DNA of 64,000 bases from Marsupella aquatica (Eukaryota > Marchantiophyta), in contig OZ316897.1 in assembly GCA_973895155.1 (NCBI GenBank), positions 21,886,001 through 21,950,000 of the forward strand, in the 5' to 3' direction. The notes beneath the pieces were generated by a model, which did not search any database, had not been told where the DNA came from, and saw only the letters and a list, made by a program, of their open reading frames with translations. Positions within the stretch are counted from its first letter, which is position 1, and each line of letters starts with the position of its first letter. A program made the translations under genes and the position numbers. Shown here one piece after another: positions 10,691-21,700 of the stretch.

Positions 10691-13329
10691 TTTGAAGCAG
10701 AGGCAAGAGTTGGAGTAGCCCGAAGATAAGCAAAAACGCGACGAAGGGAGCTTTCATGCTCAGGAGCAGGAGAATGAGCGAATTGGCTTAGTCGGGAACA
10801 TCGTTCAGCAATATCTGGCCGTGTCCAGTTGGCAAGGTACATTAAAGAACCTAGCATGGCCTGATAATAGTGCTGCTGCTCAGGAGAGGGATTGGAGCGA
10901 GTAACGGGAAAGACGTCAATGCCTGTGGAAGGAGACGTGACAGGTAGGCAAGAGTGGAGATGAAAGCGTTCAAGAATTTTTTCGGTATATGCAGTCTGAA
11001 CAAGATAGATAGTACGATGTGGACGATCTCGAATAATTGACAAACCAAGATATTCAGATAAATCCCCTAGATCACGAAGTGCGTAACGGGAGGAAAGAAG
11101 CTGGTGGATGTCCTGTATGCGAACTGAAGTTGGGGCAATCCCAATAATGTCGTCAACCCATAATACTAGGAGATCGCCAGAAGAATGTTGTAATACACAT
11201 GGGTCGGAAGGGAGAGGCTGATAGCCGTGAGAAATAAGAAAAGTAGTGAGTTCTTGGTACCAGAGGCGGGGTGCCTGTTTTAGCCCATAAAGTGCACGTA
11301 ATAATAACCAGACCAAAAGATTACCATTCGCGTCATAAGTCTCATGGCCAGGCGGAGGGCGAACGTAAAGACATACACCATCTTGAATGAGTGCATTAAG
11401 AAAAGCAGTGACAATATCCCACGAATGAGCCTCCAAGTTATGAATGGCAAGAAGAGCCATAAGGACACGGAAAGTCTCCGGTCTGACTACTGAGGCAAAA
11501 GTGTCGTGATAATCTTCACCAGGCCGTTGTTTATCCCCTCGGACCACAAAACGTGCTTTGTAGAGGCCGGTGCGCTTAATGTTGTAGACCCATTTCGAGG
11601 GAAGAAGATGCGCACCGGCAGGCAAAAGAACAAGTTGTGCCACTTTAAGAAGGTGAAGTTGGTGCAGCTCTATTGCCTCAGCCTCCCTCCATTGAGCAGC
11701 ATCGGGCCGCCCCATTGCTTCTTTATGTGAACGTGGGAGATTAGAGGCAGAAGTTGCATAGAGAGCAGTGCAAAACGAGTAAAGAAGAGACGACGGTATT
11801 GTGGAGAGGAGTGTTTGTAAATGCCCTCCGGAGTAATCACCTTCGTCAAAACGTAGAGGAGGAACACCCCGATTTTCGCGTGCTGAGCGTCGAACAAAAT
11901 CCTGGTAGCCAAGATCCTGCTGCATAGGAGAGGAGGCGCCAGCCAGATCGGCTTCAATCTCAGCACTAGAATGATGCCCAAGAGGAGGGGTAATGATAAT
12001 AGAGGGAGTTTCCGGCTGGACATAAGGAACCGGGGGAAGAGGTACAGCAAATGATTCCGACGGAGAGAAAAGAGACATAGGATCAAGAATTGGAGGGAGA
12101 AAAAGAGGAACATCAGGGGAAGAAGAGTCGGGGCAGGAAAGAGAAGAATAAACCCGTCCTTCGTCAAAAGAGACATACGAAGATTGAGTAATTTCATTGC
12201 TCTGAGGAAACCAAATACGATAGGTCAATCCATCAGAATACCCGACTAAATAGCCCTGACGGGCTCTAGCAATGAACTTGGCCCCGCGTGGTCGTTTTTC
12301 AGGAACAATGTGGACATATGAGATACAACCAAAGAGGCGGAGATGAGAGAAATTAAATGAGTAAGGAAGAGAAAACGCATGATGTAGACAAAACGCAGGA
12401 GCTGTATGCTGAGAATTGGATATAGTCGGAGAATGATTTGTCAGAAATACAGCTGTGCGTACTGCCTCAGGCCAAAGACGTTGAGGAAGGTGAGAATCAA
12501 GAAGTAATGACCGGGCTCGTTGATTAATGACCCCAATAGAGCGTTCGGCTATCCCATTCTCCTCATGATGATAAGGAGCACTGTTGATCATTCGACATCC
12601 TTTTTCGGCAAGAAATTGAACTAAAAAGGTTCCACCAAATTCAAGGCCGTTGTCAAGATGAAGAGCAGAAATAGAGGCCTTATATTGAATTAAAACAGTC
12701 GCAAAAAATTGTTGGAGTGTAAGGAACGCAGCCCCCTTGGAAGAAAGAAAAGAGACCCAGCGATGGCGGGAGTAGTCATCCGTAAAAAGAACAAAATAGA
12801 GAGAATTACGAATACCAATTGGCGAGATTTTACCACAAAGGTCAAGATGGACTTTCTGGAATGGAGTAGTAGACCGCTGATGAGGGAGTCGACAAATGGA
12901 TTTAGTAGATTTACTGAGAGCGCAAACGCTGCAAGGGGACAAAGTGGTTTGTCCATGAATGTCGACTTGATGCTGAACCGCAAGCTTCTTGACAGCATCA
13001 ATATTAAGATGGGCAAGACGACGATGAAGAAGTGATAAATCGACCTTGGAGACAGGCAAAATATGGGCGTACAAGTGACCATCGGTTTGTTGATCAGTAA
13101 ACTTAACCATGAAAATGCGTAGATCTTGGGTAGAATCAACGCAAGCAAATTCGAGACCGGAAGAAAGATGGACAAATTTGGAATGTTCCCCCCGATAGTG
13201 TACACCCCGCTTCTCCAGAATGCGCTCAGAAATTGTGTTAATACAACTAGAAGGAGTATATCGCACATGATCCAGCCGAATAGAATGGTAAGTACCGTCA
13301 GACCGTTTTAAGGCAAGATCAACTGCCCC
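10654..13329 (-). pseudogene. Copia 2 integrase and reverse transcriptase
   Basis: A long open frame (870 codons from 13266) shows the GAG-pre-integrase motif LLHRRLAHLN with CSVCALSK, the integrase acid triad (D in HLDLCG, D in LDNGLEF, E in NGIAERS; 35 residues between the last two) and the RT domain: KWVYNIKR, ARFVVRGDKQ, DIVTAFLNA, YGLKQAPRLWY and WVDD in place of YVDD. The frame continues from the protease segment apart from one TGA at 13330-13332. A frameshift near 10680 cuts it from RNase H. Confidence 0.9.
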
Positions 13330-14411
13330 TCAACCGGGAGAAGTCATGGGTCCATTACCAGTGTTGAGTTGTAATGGAGACTCATGATAATCAGAAATAA
13401 GATCACGAGAAGTACAGCAGTGGTGAGTGGCGCCCGAGTCAGCAATCCAAAGATGAGAACCTGAAGAAGAACCAGACGAAGGTAGGGCGGAGCCGAGGTG
13501 TAGAAAATGAGTTGATTGAAGTTCAGCCGGAATAGGTCCTGATTGGAGATCAAAGGAGTCAACTGAGATGCTACGACACTGGGATATTTCTCGGTCAGGC
13601 GCTGTTGAAGGGCAGGATTGGGTAGCCAACCCCCGCGACGACGATGAGGAAATTTGTAGAAACAACGCTCCTCCCGATGCCGAGGGAGATTACAATAAGA
13701 GCAAGTATGTCGAGCAGGAGAGCGAGGAGTTGCTGAAGCACTGGGAGCAGGAATTGCAACCTGAAGGGAAGCAAATTCAGCCGAGTCAAGAGCCACCTGG
13801 GTTTCCTCACGAAGTTCCAGCATGAGAGTATCCAGAGATGGCAGTTTCTTGGGATCCTGCCGAAGCTATTCACGTTTATGAGAAGCCCACGATGGCAGAT
13901 GAGACTCCAAGACGTGAATAAATTGGAGCACCTGGATACGATCCGGGATGTCCAATTTGAGAGAGATGCAACGATCCAAAGCAGCCTGGTACTGTGCACA
14001 GAAATCCTCGACATCGGTGCCTTTGTAGCGCAGATTATTGAAAGAGGACCAGATATCATAGAGATGAATAAGCCTGCTTTGCTCATATGAAGAGGCAAGC
14101 TTGGTCCAACAGAGCTGAGCAGTGCTCACGGTTTCAAGAATGTCTTGAATATGGGGACGACAACTTGCAATAATTGCAGTGCGAGCAGAAGCAGCATGAG
14201 CTTTAAAAATCCGAATACGTTCAAGAAACATATAGTCCTTCTCGTCAATGTGCTTAACTGGAGAAACAGCAGTGCCGTCAACGTGATCCCAAATACCACA
14301 CAATTCAATGGCAGACCGGCACAGATGCCGCCAACTCTTGAAATTGGGAGATCCTTCGAGTTTCGGAATAAACTGAACGTTCACGTACGAAGAGGAACTC
14401 ATCATAGAGAA
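13330..14411 (-). pseudogene. Copia 2 gag and protease
   Basis: Gag starts at the MMSSSSYVNVQF methionines (near 14404) and has the PNFKSWRHLCRSA and IWSSFNNLRY motifs typical of plant copia Gag. One in-frame TAG at 13866-13868 interrupts it; the same frame continues to the zinc knuckle CSYCNLPRHREERCF. After a frameshift near 13560 comes the protease with WIADSGATHH. The segment ends at a TGA (13330-13332), with integrase following in the same frame. Confidence 0.87.
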
Positions 14412-14490
14412 AGCTTGAAGAAAGACGGAACGGAATGAGAGTGAGCTGAGCGAAAGTTTCTGTGACGGAACGGTTACAACATCAGATAAA

Positions 14491-14501
14491 GGCCCATAAC
14501 T
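14491..14501 (-). other. Half-tRNA primer-binding site of copia 2
   Basis: Directly after the 5' LTR the minus strand reads AGTTATGGGCC, without the usual TGGTATCAGAG. GTTATGGGCC is complementary to the anticodon arm of initiator tRNA-Met (GGCCCATAAC). This is the arrangement known for Drosophila copia, where a cut half-tRNA primes synthesis. Confidence 0.75.
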
Positions 14502-14779
14502 TATGACATGCAATCTGAGTGACACAGAAAAGAACGAACAATCCCTGCCTCAACAAAGAGGGGAACAAAAACATATAGTACCCCGAAGGGGAGGCAGTGA
14601 AACAAACCACCACTTGGCAAGCAAGAAGCCACGGTGGGAAAAAAGAAGCGCTGCAACTGATCGGTCCTACTCAGATGGAATCAAAGAGTCAGAGCAGGAG
14701 CCATCCCGCCATACTAAACTAAACTAACTGTGATGTCGATAGCCGATGGAAAAGAACAGGCGTCAAGTGACACCTGACA
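14502..14779 (-). repeat. Copia 2 5' LTR
   Basis: This 278-bp LTR is followed on the plus side by the target duplication AATCG. It matches 9840-10114 with a small indel in the GGTGGGAAAAAAG tract. Confidence 0.93.
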
Positions 14780-14784
14780 AATCG

Positions 14785-15435
14785 TCATAATGACCGAGAC
14801 CATACTTATATCTCGGAGATTGAACTTATCAATCACAACACAAAACGTTGTACCCTTGTGTCGTGGGTTGGTATAAACAAAGACTCAAGGTCAGAGGGAA
14901 GAATATGGCCACCTCGGCGCCTCAGCGGACACCGACTCCGCCCCCAATATATGATGGTACAAGCGCCCCCGTGCAGGGACAACTGGCCGGGGCTTTCACC
15001 TCCTTGCCCGAAGGCACAGAAAGTAAGAAGACAAACGGTTTATCTCATTGCAATGATTATGAATAACGACAATCAGCTAAACACATCAAAACCAAGGAAC
15101 TTTACTGAATGAAAAGATAGTCACGGAAGCATATGAATATATATGTGGCAGCCGTCATTCCCAGTCAGAATTGTTGCCAATGCAAAATGTGGAGCGCACA
15201 ACTACCGTACCCTAACTGCATCGATTTATTTTCCTATCTTAGCGAGACAGAAAGTTGTCCGCAGACATGATCGACAAGCTATCACGGTTGGATCGAGTGC
15301 AAGTATCATATATCTTGCAAATTATCTAGTATATATCATCTCTTCCGACAGTGTCTGCATCCGACATCAGACTGCTAGCTTTTCTACTGGAAATCACAGT
15401 TAGCTAGTCATAACTTTGTTTTGGGCGCACCCACG
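14785..15435. other. Unassigned interval
   Basis: About 650 bp with no supported gene. Short plus-strand ORFs (72-87 codons) overlap in different frames and resemble no family I recognise. Confidence 0.4.
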
Positions 15436-16010
15436 TCACAGCTGCTTGTAAGAAGCACCATGAGATTCGAGCCAATTTGCTTTCTCTGCATCGGGGATGT
15501 TCTGCATCTGCGAGTACATCTCAGCTGCTTCGGAGGTTGTGAGAATCCAGTTACCCTTTGTGCCATCGTCCGTGTAGACTACACCAGTAGGCTTCATCTG
15601 GCTGTCACATGTCTGGTTATCAGTGAGGAGCGATCGGCGTCGAGCTTGGTACCAGAAAGCTCCGGTGAACTGGCCTCCAACTAAGCAGAAGTTGCCTTTG
15701 CCCGAGCCGACCTGCGTGGTGCAGCCTCCATCTCTATAAAATTTGCTTGCCTGAGAACTTCCAGATGTGCTTGTGACCAGCACAGAGCCGCTGTCTTTTG
15801 CGCTCACTGCACAGCAAATCTGGGATCCGATGCCATTGAATGAGTAGTCGCTCCCACTGCAGTGCGAGGTGCTTTCGAAGAAGATGATATCAAACTGCTC
15901 CAACGAGGCTTGAGAACTGTAACAGAAAGCATTGGCAGCACCGCATACACGACGCCCATTGCGCTGATCTTCGCCATCGTGGAAAGGTTGAAAAGGTCCT
16001 GCAAAGTAAG
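15436..16010 (-). CDS. Small cysteine-containing protein, possibly secreted, unrecognised
   Basis: An open frame of about 190 codons ends at 15436. A 3' splice site (CTTACTTTGCAG) sits just before it, so its first exon is probably upstream. The body has six regularly placed cysteines (in SHCSG, QICCAV, GGCTT, NFCLV and QTCDS), short Ser/Gly-rich stretches and a dibasic ARRRSL. A hydrophobic leader-like stretch (MAKISAMGVVYAVLPML) lies just upstream but in the next frame, and it would join this frame near SQASLEQFD. The locus could therefore be a frameshifted secreted-protein gene. I do not recognise the family and assign no function. Confidence 0.45.
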
Positions 16011-16020
16011 TCAGGCCCAT

Positions 16021-18730
16021 CCCTCAGTTAGTCCCAGCAAAGCAATCGCATGGGCTGCAAGCGCTTGCTATATTATCAGAATGATATGCAATCAGATGTT
16101 GTGCGTATTGCGAAAAACAACGAAACAACGAAACAGCTTTGTCCATCAAACAAATTTGGCATCTATGAAAGCTTGGCACAAAAATCGAATCCAGTCGACT
16201 GCCTATGTTCTAACGCTGGTGAGAGTGAAAGCAATGGCATCATTCAAACATAAAAGTTGCGCCATCGCGCGTCATTAGAGAACGTTTGTCTCACGAGGCT
16301 AAGTTACGGATATACTACTCAGCTCAGGTAAGGTACTAGAATTGAGCCGCCACGAGTTCAGCTGCGACTTCACTTGTAAAATCGAATGGCAGCGGTGAGA
16401 ATGAGAATGAGTTTACGTTGGTTTGCATGGCTTAAATACTACTCTGGTGTAGACCTAGCTTTTCTTCCAAGTCTGGACTGTGGAGCCGTGTGTAGCAGGG
16501 CTCATCTTCCCAACGGAGGACAATTGACTACAATTCATTTCTTTCCAGCTAGACGTGCTGCAGTTTAGGTACGGTCATTTTCTGTGGGAAAGTTCACTCT
16601 CACCGCAGAAGAGAGGTGTCATTACGATGCGCTCAATCACAATTGAATAGAAATTACTCAGTCACTGACAGTAGTACGAGGCATACTGTTTTAACCTACA
16701 ATATAAAAAGTGTCCCCCCCCTCTGAGTGTTTTGAATTTCCTTTATGTACACCTCCTCTTCAGGTTTATATTAATGTTTCAATCTTGCGTTGCCAACCCT
16801 TTGTTAATATAGGTTAGAATACTTTTAACTTACATATAAGGTTTATTAAATTTGCATTTCATGCACTAAGGATATTTAAACCCAAGCCTATCTCTTCGCA
16901 AGAGTGAGGAAGCCAAGAAATGTGAGAAGTCCTTACACTTCAAGAATGATATTGCCAGCCCCTACCCCTAGAGAGTTGTTTCCAAAGTTTATGGTTTTGA
17001 GTGACTTAAGTGTAACCAACTAACTTAGTCATCATGATTGAGAGAAACATGAAAATCCAGCCACTTTTGTGAAAAGTATTTATAATCTTCTAGAAGCTAA
17101 ATACTTATGTCCTACAAAAATGACATGTTTATGTACTACAAAAATGACATGTGCGGATAAGAGTGGGACCAACACTTTGTAAGGTCAGTAGCAACGAGGA
17201 GAGGGCACAAGTCACCAAGACTGCTTGAAAGGCGCTCATAAAAATTCACTCTCTAAAAAGAAGATTATAATCTATATGTGTAGGAACAATACAGAACAAA
17301 CTACTGCATTTTCTTTTGGGGGATACTCACAACTTTAGTTAGCTTAAAAATAAAATTCATTACTTATTCATCTAGATGCAACAATATTAATTTTTTTTAT
17401 TACCATAATTATGAGGAAGGTTGCTTAAAGTTGGAGAGCCATATCCCTGTCAGTTGAATTGATGTTATATTTCATCCCTCCACGAGTGCGTGACACATAG
17501 GGTCCTCTAGCTATAATTATTCTGCGCACCAAAACTTAACATATGGCTAGAATAATCTTGCGCACCAAAACTTAACATATGCTACGTACACTAGGACCTG
17601 AATGACTCCTGGGATCCGACTGACCCAGGTAGCCAGGATGGACCCAGGCCTGGAGGATTCGGTGGACGAAAAATAGATTGCCACAGGTACTTGTGTGGAG
17701 CCGCGGAGTTGATACTCATCACAGTCATATTGTGGGTACCCTGTTGATACGCATCACATTCATATTGTGAGTGGGTGCAAGTGCAAGTACAGGGAGAGTA
17801 GCTGGGAACAAGATATGTGTTCGCTGAAAACCTGATGTACCTACTGTTGAAGATCTCGACTTTGTATCGTTAATTTACTGACCAAGCGAGACACGAAGAG
17901 TCAATAAGGTTAGTCTCCAAGGAACGAATCCATGGGTCACCTATCCTCTCAATGATTATATAGACAGTAAACCCGCTGCTTGAGATGCATGACATCCTGA
18001 CCAATCTGCCTACACAATGTTGAAACGTTTCCTGTGTACATGGCTTCGACTGACCGCCACAGGCCCACAGCTCGTGATAGATTATTTAGCATATATGGTC
18101 ATGACTGTTAGATTGTACTCCCAGAGTCTCAGACTTCACAAGGAAGATCTGCAAGGTTAGGAGTTTGAAAGAGGGGAATATAGGGGGTAAGTAGGGAAAT
18201 TAACCCCAACATACCTCATGCTCCCCGCCCCCTTACTATTGGGGGTAATTTCCAGAAGATGAGTTGGGAATTCATTCCCCTCTTATCAAAGCGATTCATG
18301 GTAAGGTATTTGTCCCATATTTAGTAGGGAACCAAATCTCCTTGTAGTGGACGGGCTGCTATGCTTGTAAATTACCTATGTCCCTAGGGTAATCATTCGG
18401 TGTGTCTTGCAAGTGCATAACCTAAACCCTAAACACACACAAAAGAACACAAGAAAGAATACCAAAGAAACAGTGGACATGAGAAACAGTGGACATGATT
18501 CAAAGATGAAGTGTTCAATTCATAATGCTCCCGCAGGAGGCTTGAACAGGTACATATGTGGCAAGGAAAGACCCACTCAGGCTCTGTCCTCCTAGTCTCA
18601 TCGTTGTCCCGCTGCACTAAAATCACAACGGGAGGAAACGAGAGTGGCACTGACAAGTAAACGAACAATAAGAGTGTCACTGCCTAACTGACTCAAGCAC
18701 CGAAGAGAACCTTAGCTAAAACTCATCTAG
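16021..18730. other. Intergenic region with short local duplications
   Basis: No gene is supported across 2.7 kb. Short direct repeats are visible: TTGCGCACCAAAACTTAACATAT-like copies at about 17520-17580, CTACAAAAATGACATGT copies at about 17110-17150, and GTTGATACxCATCACA copies at about 17708-17755. An ORF of 62-83 codons near 18407-18680 is probably spurious. Confidence 0.45.
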
Positions 18731-21700
18731 CTACTCTGATGCATTGAACCTCTGCTGCCGATTCTCTCCCAGTATGAACTCCAGATTTTGTTCCATGTTA
18801 TCTTTTTTCCCGGTTGCACAGCCATACATGATGTCCCTGATCATCACTCGTTTTTTGTTCTGCACAAAACATGCAACATGCGTACAATTAGAGACCACAT
18901 ATATGGAATTTGTAATTCATCATTACTAGTGAGTGCGTGCAGGAATTGTTAGGCAAAGCACGCGAACTGAAATACCCCAATAATACCCCATACACAGAGT
19001 GACTTTATTCACCTTGCAGTCCATGCAAGCACTTCTAATCTTACCTGCAGCTCCAAAATCTTCAACTCAATCGAATCTTCGGCGATAAACCTGACGACTT
19101 TCACCGGCCTTGTTTGCCCTATACGATGTGACCGATCGACGGCCTGGTCCTCTACCGTGGGATTCCACCACCCGTCTACCATAAGAACATGTGTAGCCTC
19201 AGTGATGTTGAGTCCTGTGTTCGTTGCCATCAAGGACAAGAGGATAATGCTGATCTGCATGAAATGAGTAGAAACAATTTAATTAGAATATGAAGAGTTT
19301 ACCCTTTGAACAAATACAGACACCGATCTGCACGGATAATGACGGTTGTACCTCTGGGGTCGTCTTGAAATCATTCAAGGCTTGTTCTCTGACATTGGAA
19401 TTCATTCCTCCATCAATCCTTGTGAACTTTAGACCAGCCTTCAGAATGTGTGGCTCAAGCATGTCAAGACACGAAGTCCATTGTGAGAAAACAAGAGCCT
19501 TCTGCCTGGGCACAAAGCTTTCGCTGCTGCCCTGTCTTGTAGTGTCCAGCAGAATCGACTTCAGGTATTCCAAGACTGCATCAAATTTTGGAGAAGGTGG
19601 GTGTCGGACATCATATTCTCTTCGCGCCTTCCCTTTTGACTTCGCACCACCATTCACTAGCCTCAAATCAGCTGGCCTGTATAGGACCTGGGCTGTCACG
19701 TATTTTGAACATTTTGCCGATTTGCAGGTTCCAGCTTCCCGGTCTATTGCACAAATGCCACAGTATACATGGCCACAGCCAGAAATCTGAAATGGACTTC
19801 CAATCAAGCCCCCCTGCACAATCCAACCGTTAAAGTGAGTGCGTGCAGAAATTGTTAGGCAAAGCACGTTAATTGAAATACCTCAATCATACACAGAGTG
19901 ACTATACTCACCTTGCAGTCCACGCAAGCACTTCCAATCTTCAATTGCTGAAACTCTGACACAAGTCGGGCTCGTTGAGGCTCACTAAGGGGCGTTCTTT
20001 GCACTTTGTTCTCGATCTCCTCTTCGCGAATTTTACATAAGGAAGGAAGTTTCGGGTGCACTGCAAATTGTCGCAACCGGAGCAGAACGCTCAACACATT
20101 CGATAAGGCACCTCTTTCGGCGTCACAGAATTCCTACAACATTACAGGCACATTAATTGCCACCGAACAGACACCTTCAAGGGATCAAATTGAACTCTCA
20201 TACGTCTTCAACATTGGGGATTATTAAGAGCCTTACGTACCTTGTATAACTCCTTACTCTTTTCCTCCTGATCAAAATAAGCGTTTCGTTCTTGCTGTGT
20301 TCTCCATTCAACAATTTGCACCTTGATCGTCTTAGGGGGCAGTGGGAGTATGCCTGCATGTAAGCACAGTGGCAGGGTAAATGCACAATTGATAAAGAAA
20401 TCAGGCTTGGGATTAAACAAAGTGAACTCTACCATGATATATGCATGCACGCTTACTTTTGTCTCTCCTGAGCGCAATCGCAACCAAGTGTTTTGAGAGG
20501 ATGCCATTCGCTATCTTTGGCCTTGTCTTCAGCAACTTCTTTAACTGCGAGAATTCCTTCCACTCTCCTAGAGGATAATACCTCTGAAAACTGAAGTAAG
20601 GAAACAGATCAGAAGCCTCGTTCTGTATGGGTGTACCGCTTAGGCACCACCTCCTCTCTGCCTTGAGACAACGCGAGGCCTTGAAATTTTGACTAGTTTT
20701 ATTTTTCATGACATGACACTCATCCAGGACTACTCTAAGCCAACTAATCTTAAACAGTGGACCTGCAAGTCTAGGTTTTTTTACAGGTCTCTTCATACTC
20801 CCTTTTGGCACGCTGGACGTCTTTGGAGCAATGGGAGACTCCCCTGTCATGATTGAGTACGTAGTGACAACCATGTCATGGCTTGAAATAAAGTTGATGT
20901 CTTTATTCCTCTTGTTGTGGTAGAGGAGGACCTTCACTTTTGCTATCTTGGAGGTCCTTGCAGCTATTTCTTGGCCCCATTGAATCACCACGCTGGCTGG
21001 ACAAACAACTAGAGTTGGCCCACACTTATGAGGGCGATTCGCGAGAAATAGCGCTACGACATGCATGGTTTTCCCCATTCCCTAAAAAAATCCAAGCCAA
21101 GAAAACGGTCAGGGACCCACTCACTTGCAGACAAGGTGCGCGCGTACCCCTAACATACTCCAAAAATACCCCCAAAGTATCCTGCTGAATGAAAATAATG
21201 AGTGCGACTTCGGCTTAATTTGGGGGCTTTTGTACCTGGTCATCCGCCAACATCCCACCAATTGGAGAGCTTTTTCCGGATTCGCGTTCCAACATCCATG
21301 CAAGACCAATCCGTTGGTGTGGATATAGAGCTATAGTCATTGTACCAAGTGGAGGGCATGCCTCCTCTGTCAAGTGAGACCCTTGGATATCAATCTGCGG
21401 ATCCCGCTCACAGCCAAGTTAGATATGCTTGAACATTGTTTCTGAAAAAACAGTAATCACACAACAAAGGAAAAAAATCGCTAACCTTTCCACTCTCTGT
21501 GGCACACTCTTCCCAGTGAATGTCTTGTTCTGAATGCTCGTCATCCTCCACTTCATCTTCTTCTTCTTCTTCTTCCTCTACCTCTTCCTCTTCCTCCACT
21601 TCGATAGCCCTCCTCTTCGCTGGTGAGTGACTACCACTTGGAATAGAGTCCTCTCGCCCTCTCTTTGAAGCACGAGGCAAATTTGGTTGTCGTGAAATGT

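Larger units (their letters stand above)
9840..14779 (-). mobile_element. Ty1/copia retrotransposon 2 with half-tRNA primer site
   Basis: A 4.94-kb element on the minus strand is flanked by the 5-bp duplication AATCG (9835-9839 and 14780-14784). LTRs are 9840-10114 and 14502-14779. They begin TGTCAGGTG and end GCATGTCATA, so the termini are TG...TA. Gag, protease, integrase, RT and RNase H follow in copia order. In-frame stops at 13866 (TAG) and 13330 (TGA), and frameshifts near 13560 and 10680, make this copy defective. The LTRs differ mainly by a 3-bp indel, so the insertion is recent. Confidence 0.94.

Noticed and set aside
12690-13268. Leucine-rich 192-codon minus-strand ORF that looks like a membrane protein
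   Set aside because: It overlaps the copia 2 integrase frame on the same strand, shifted by one; apparent membrane segments are a frame artefact.
18300-18350. TTGTAGTG at about 18338-18345 as a CACTA-type element end
   Set aside because: Its orientation would close an element to its left, not the Tnp2 unit to its right, and no matching CACTACAA partner was found.
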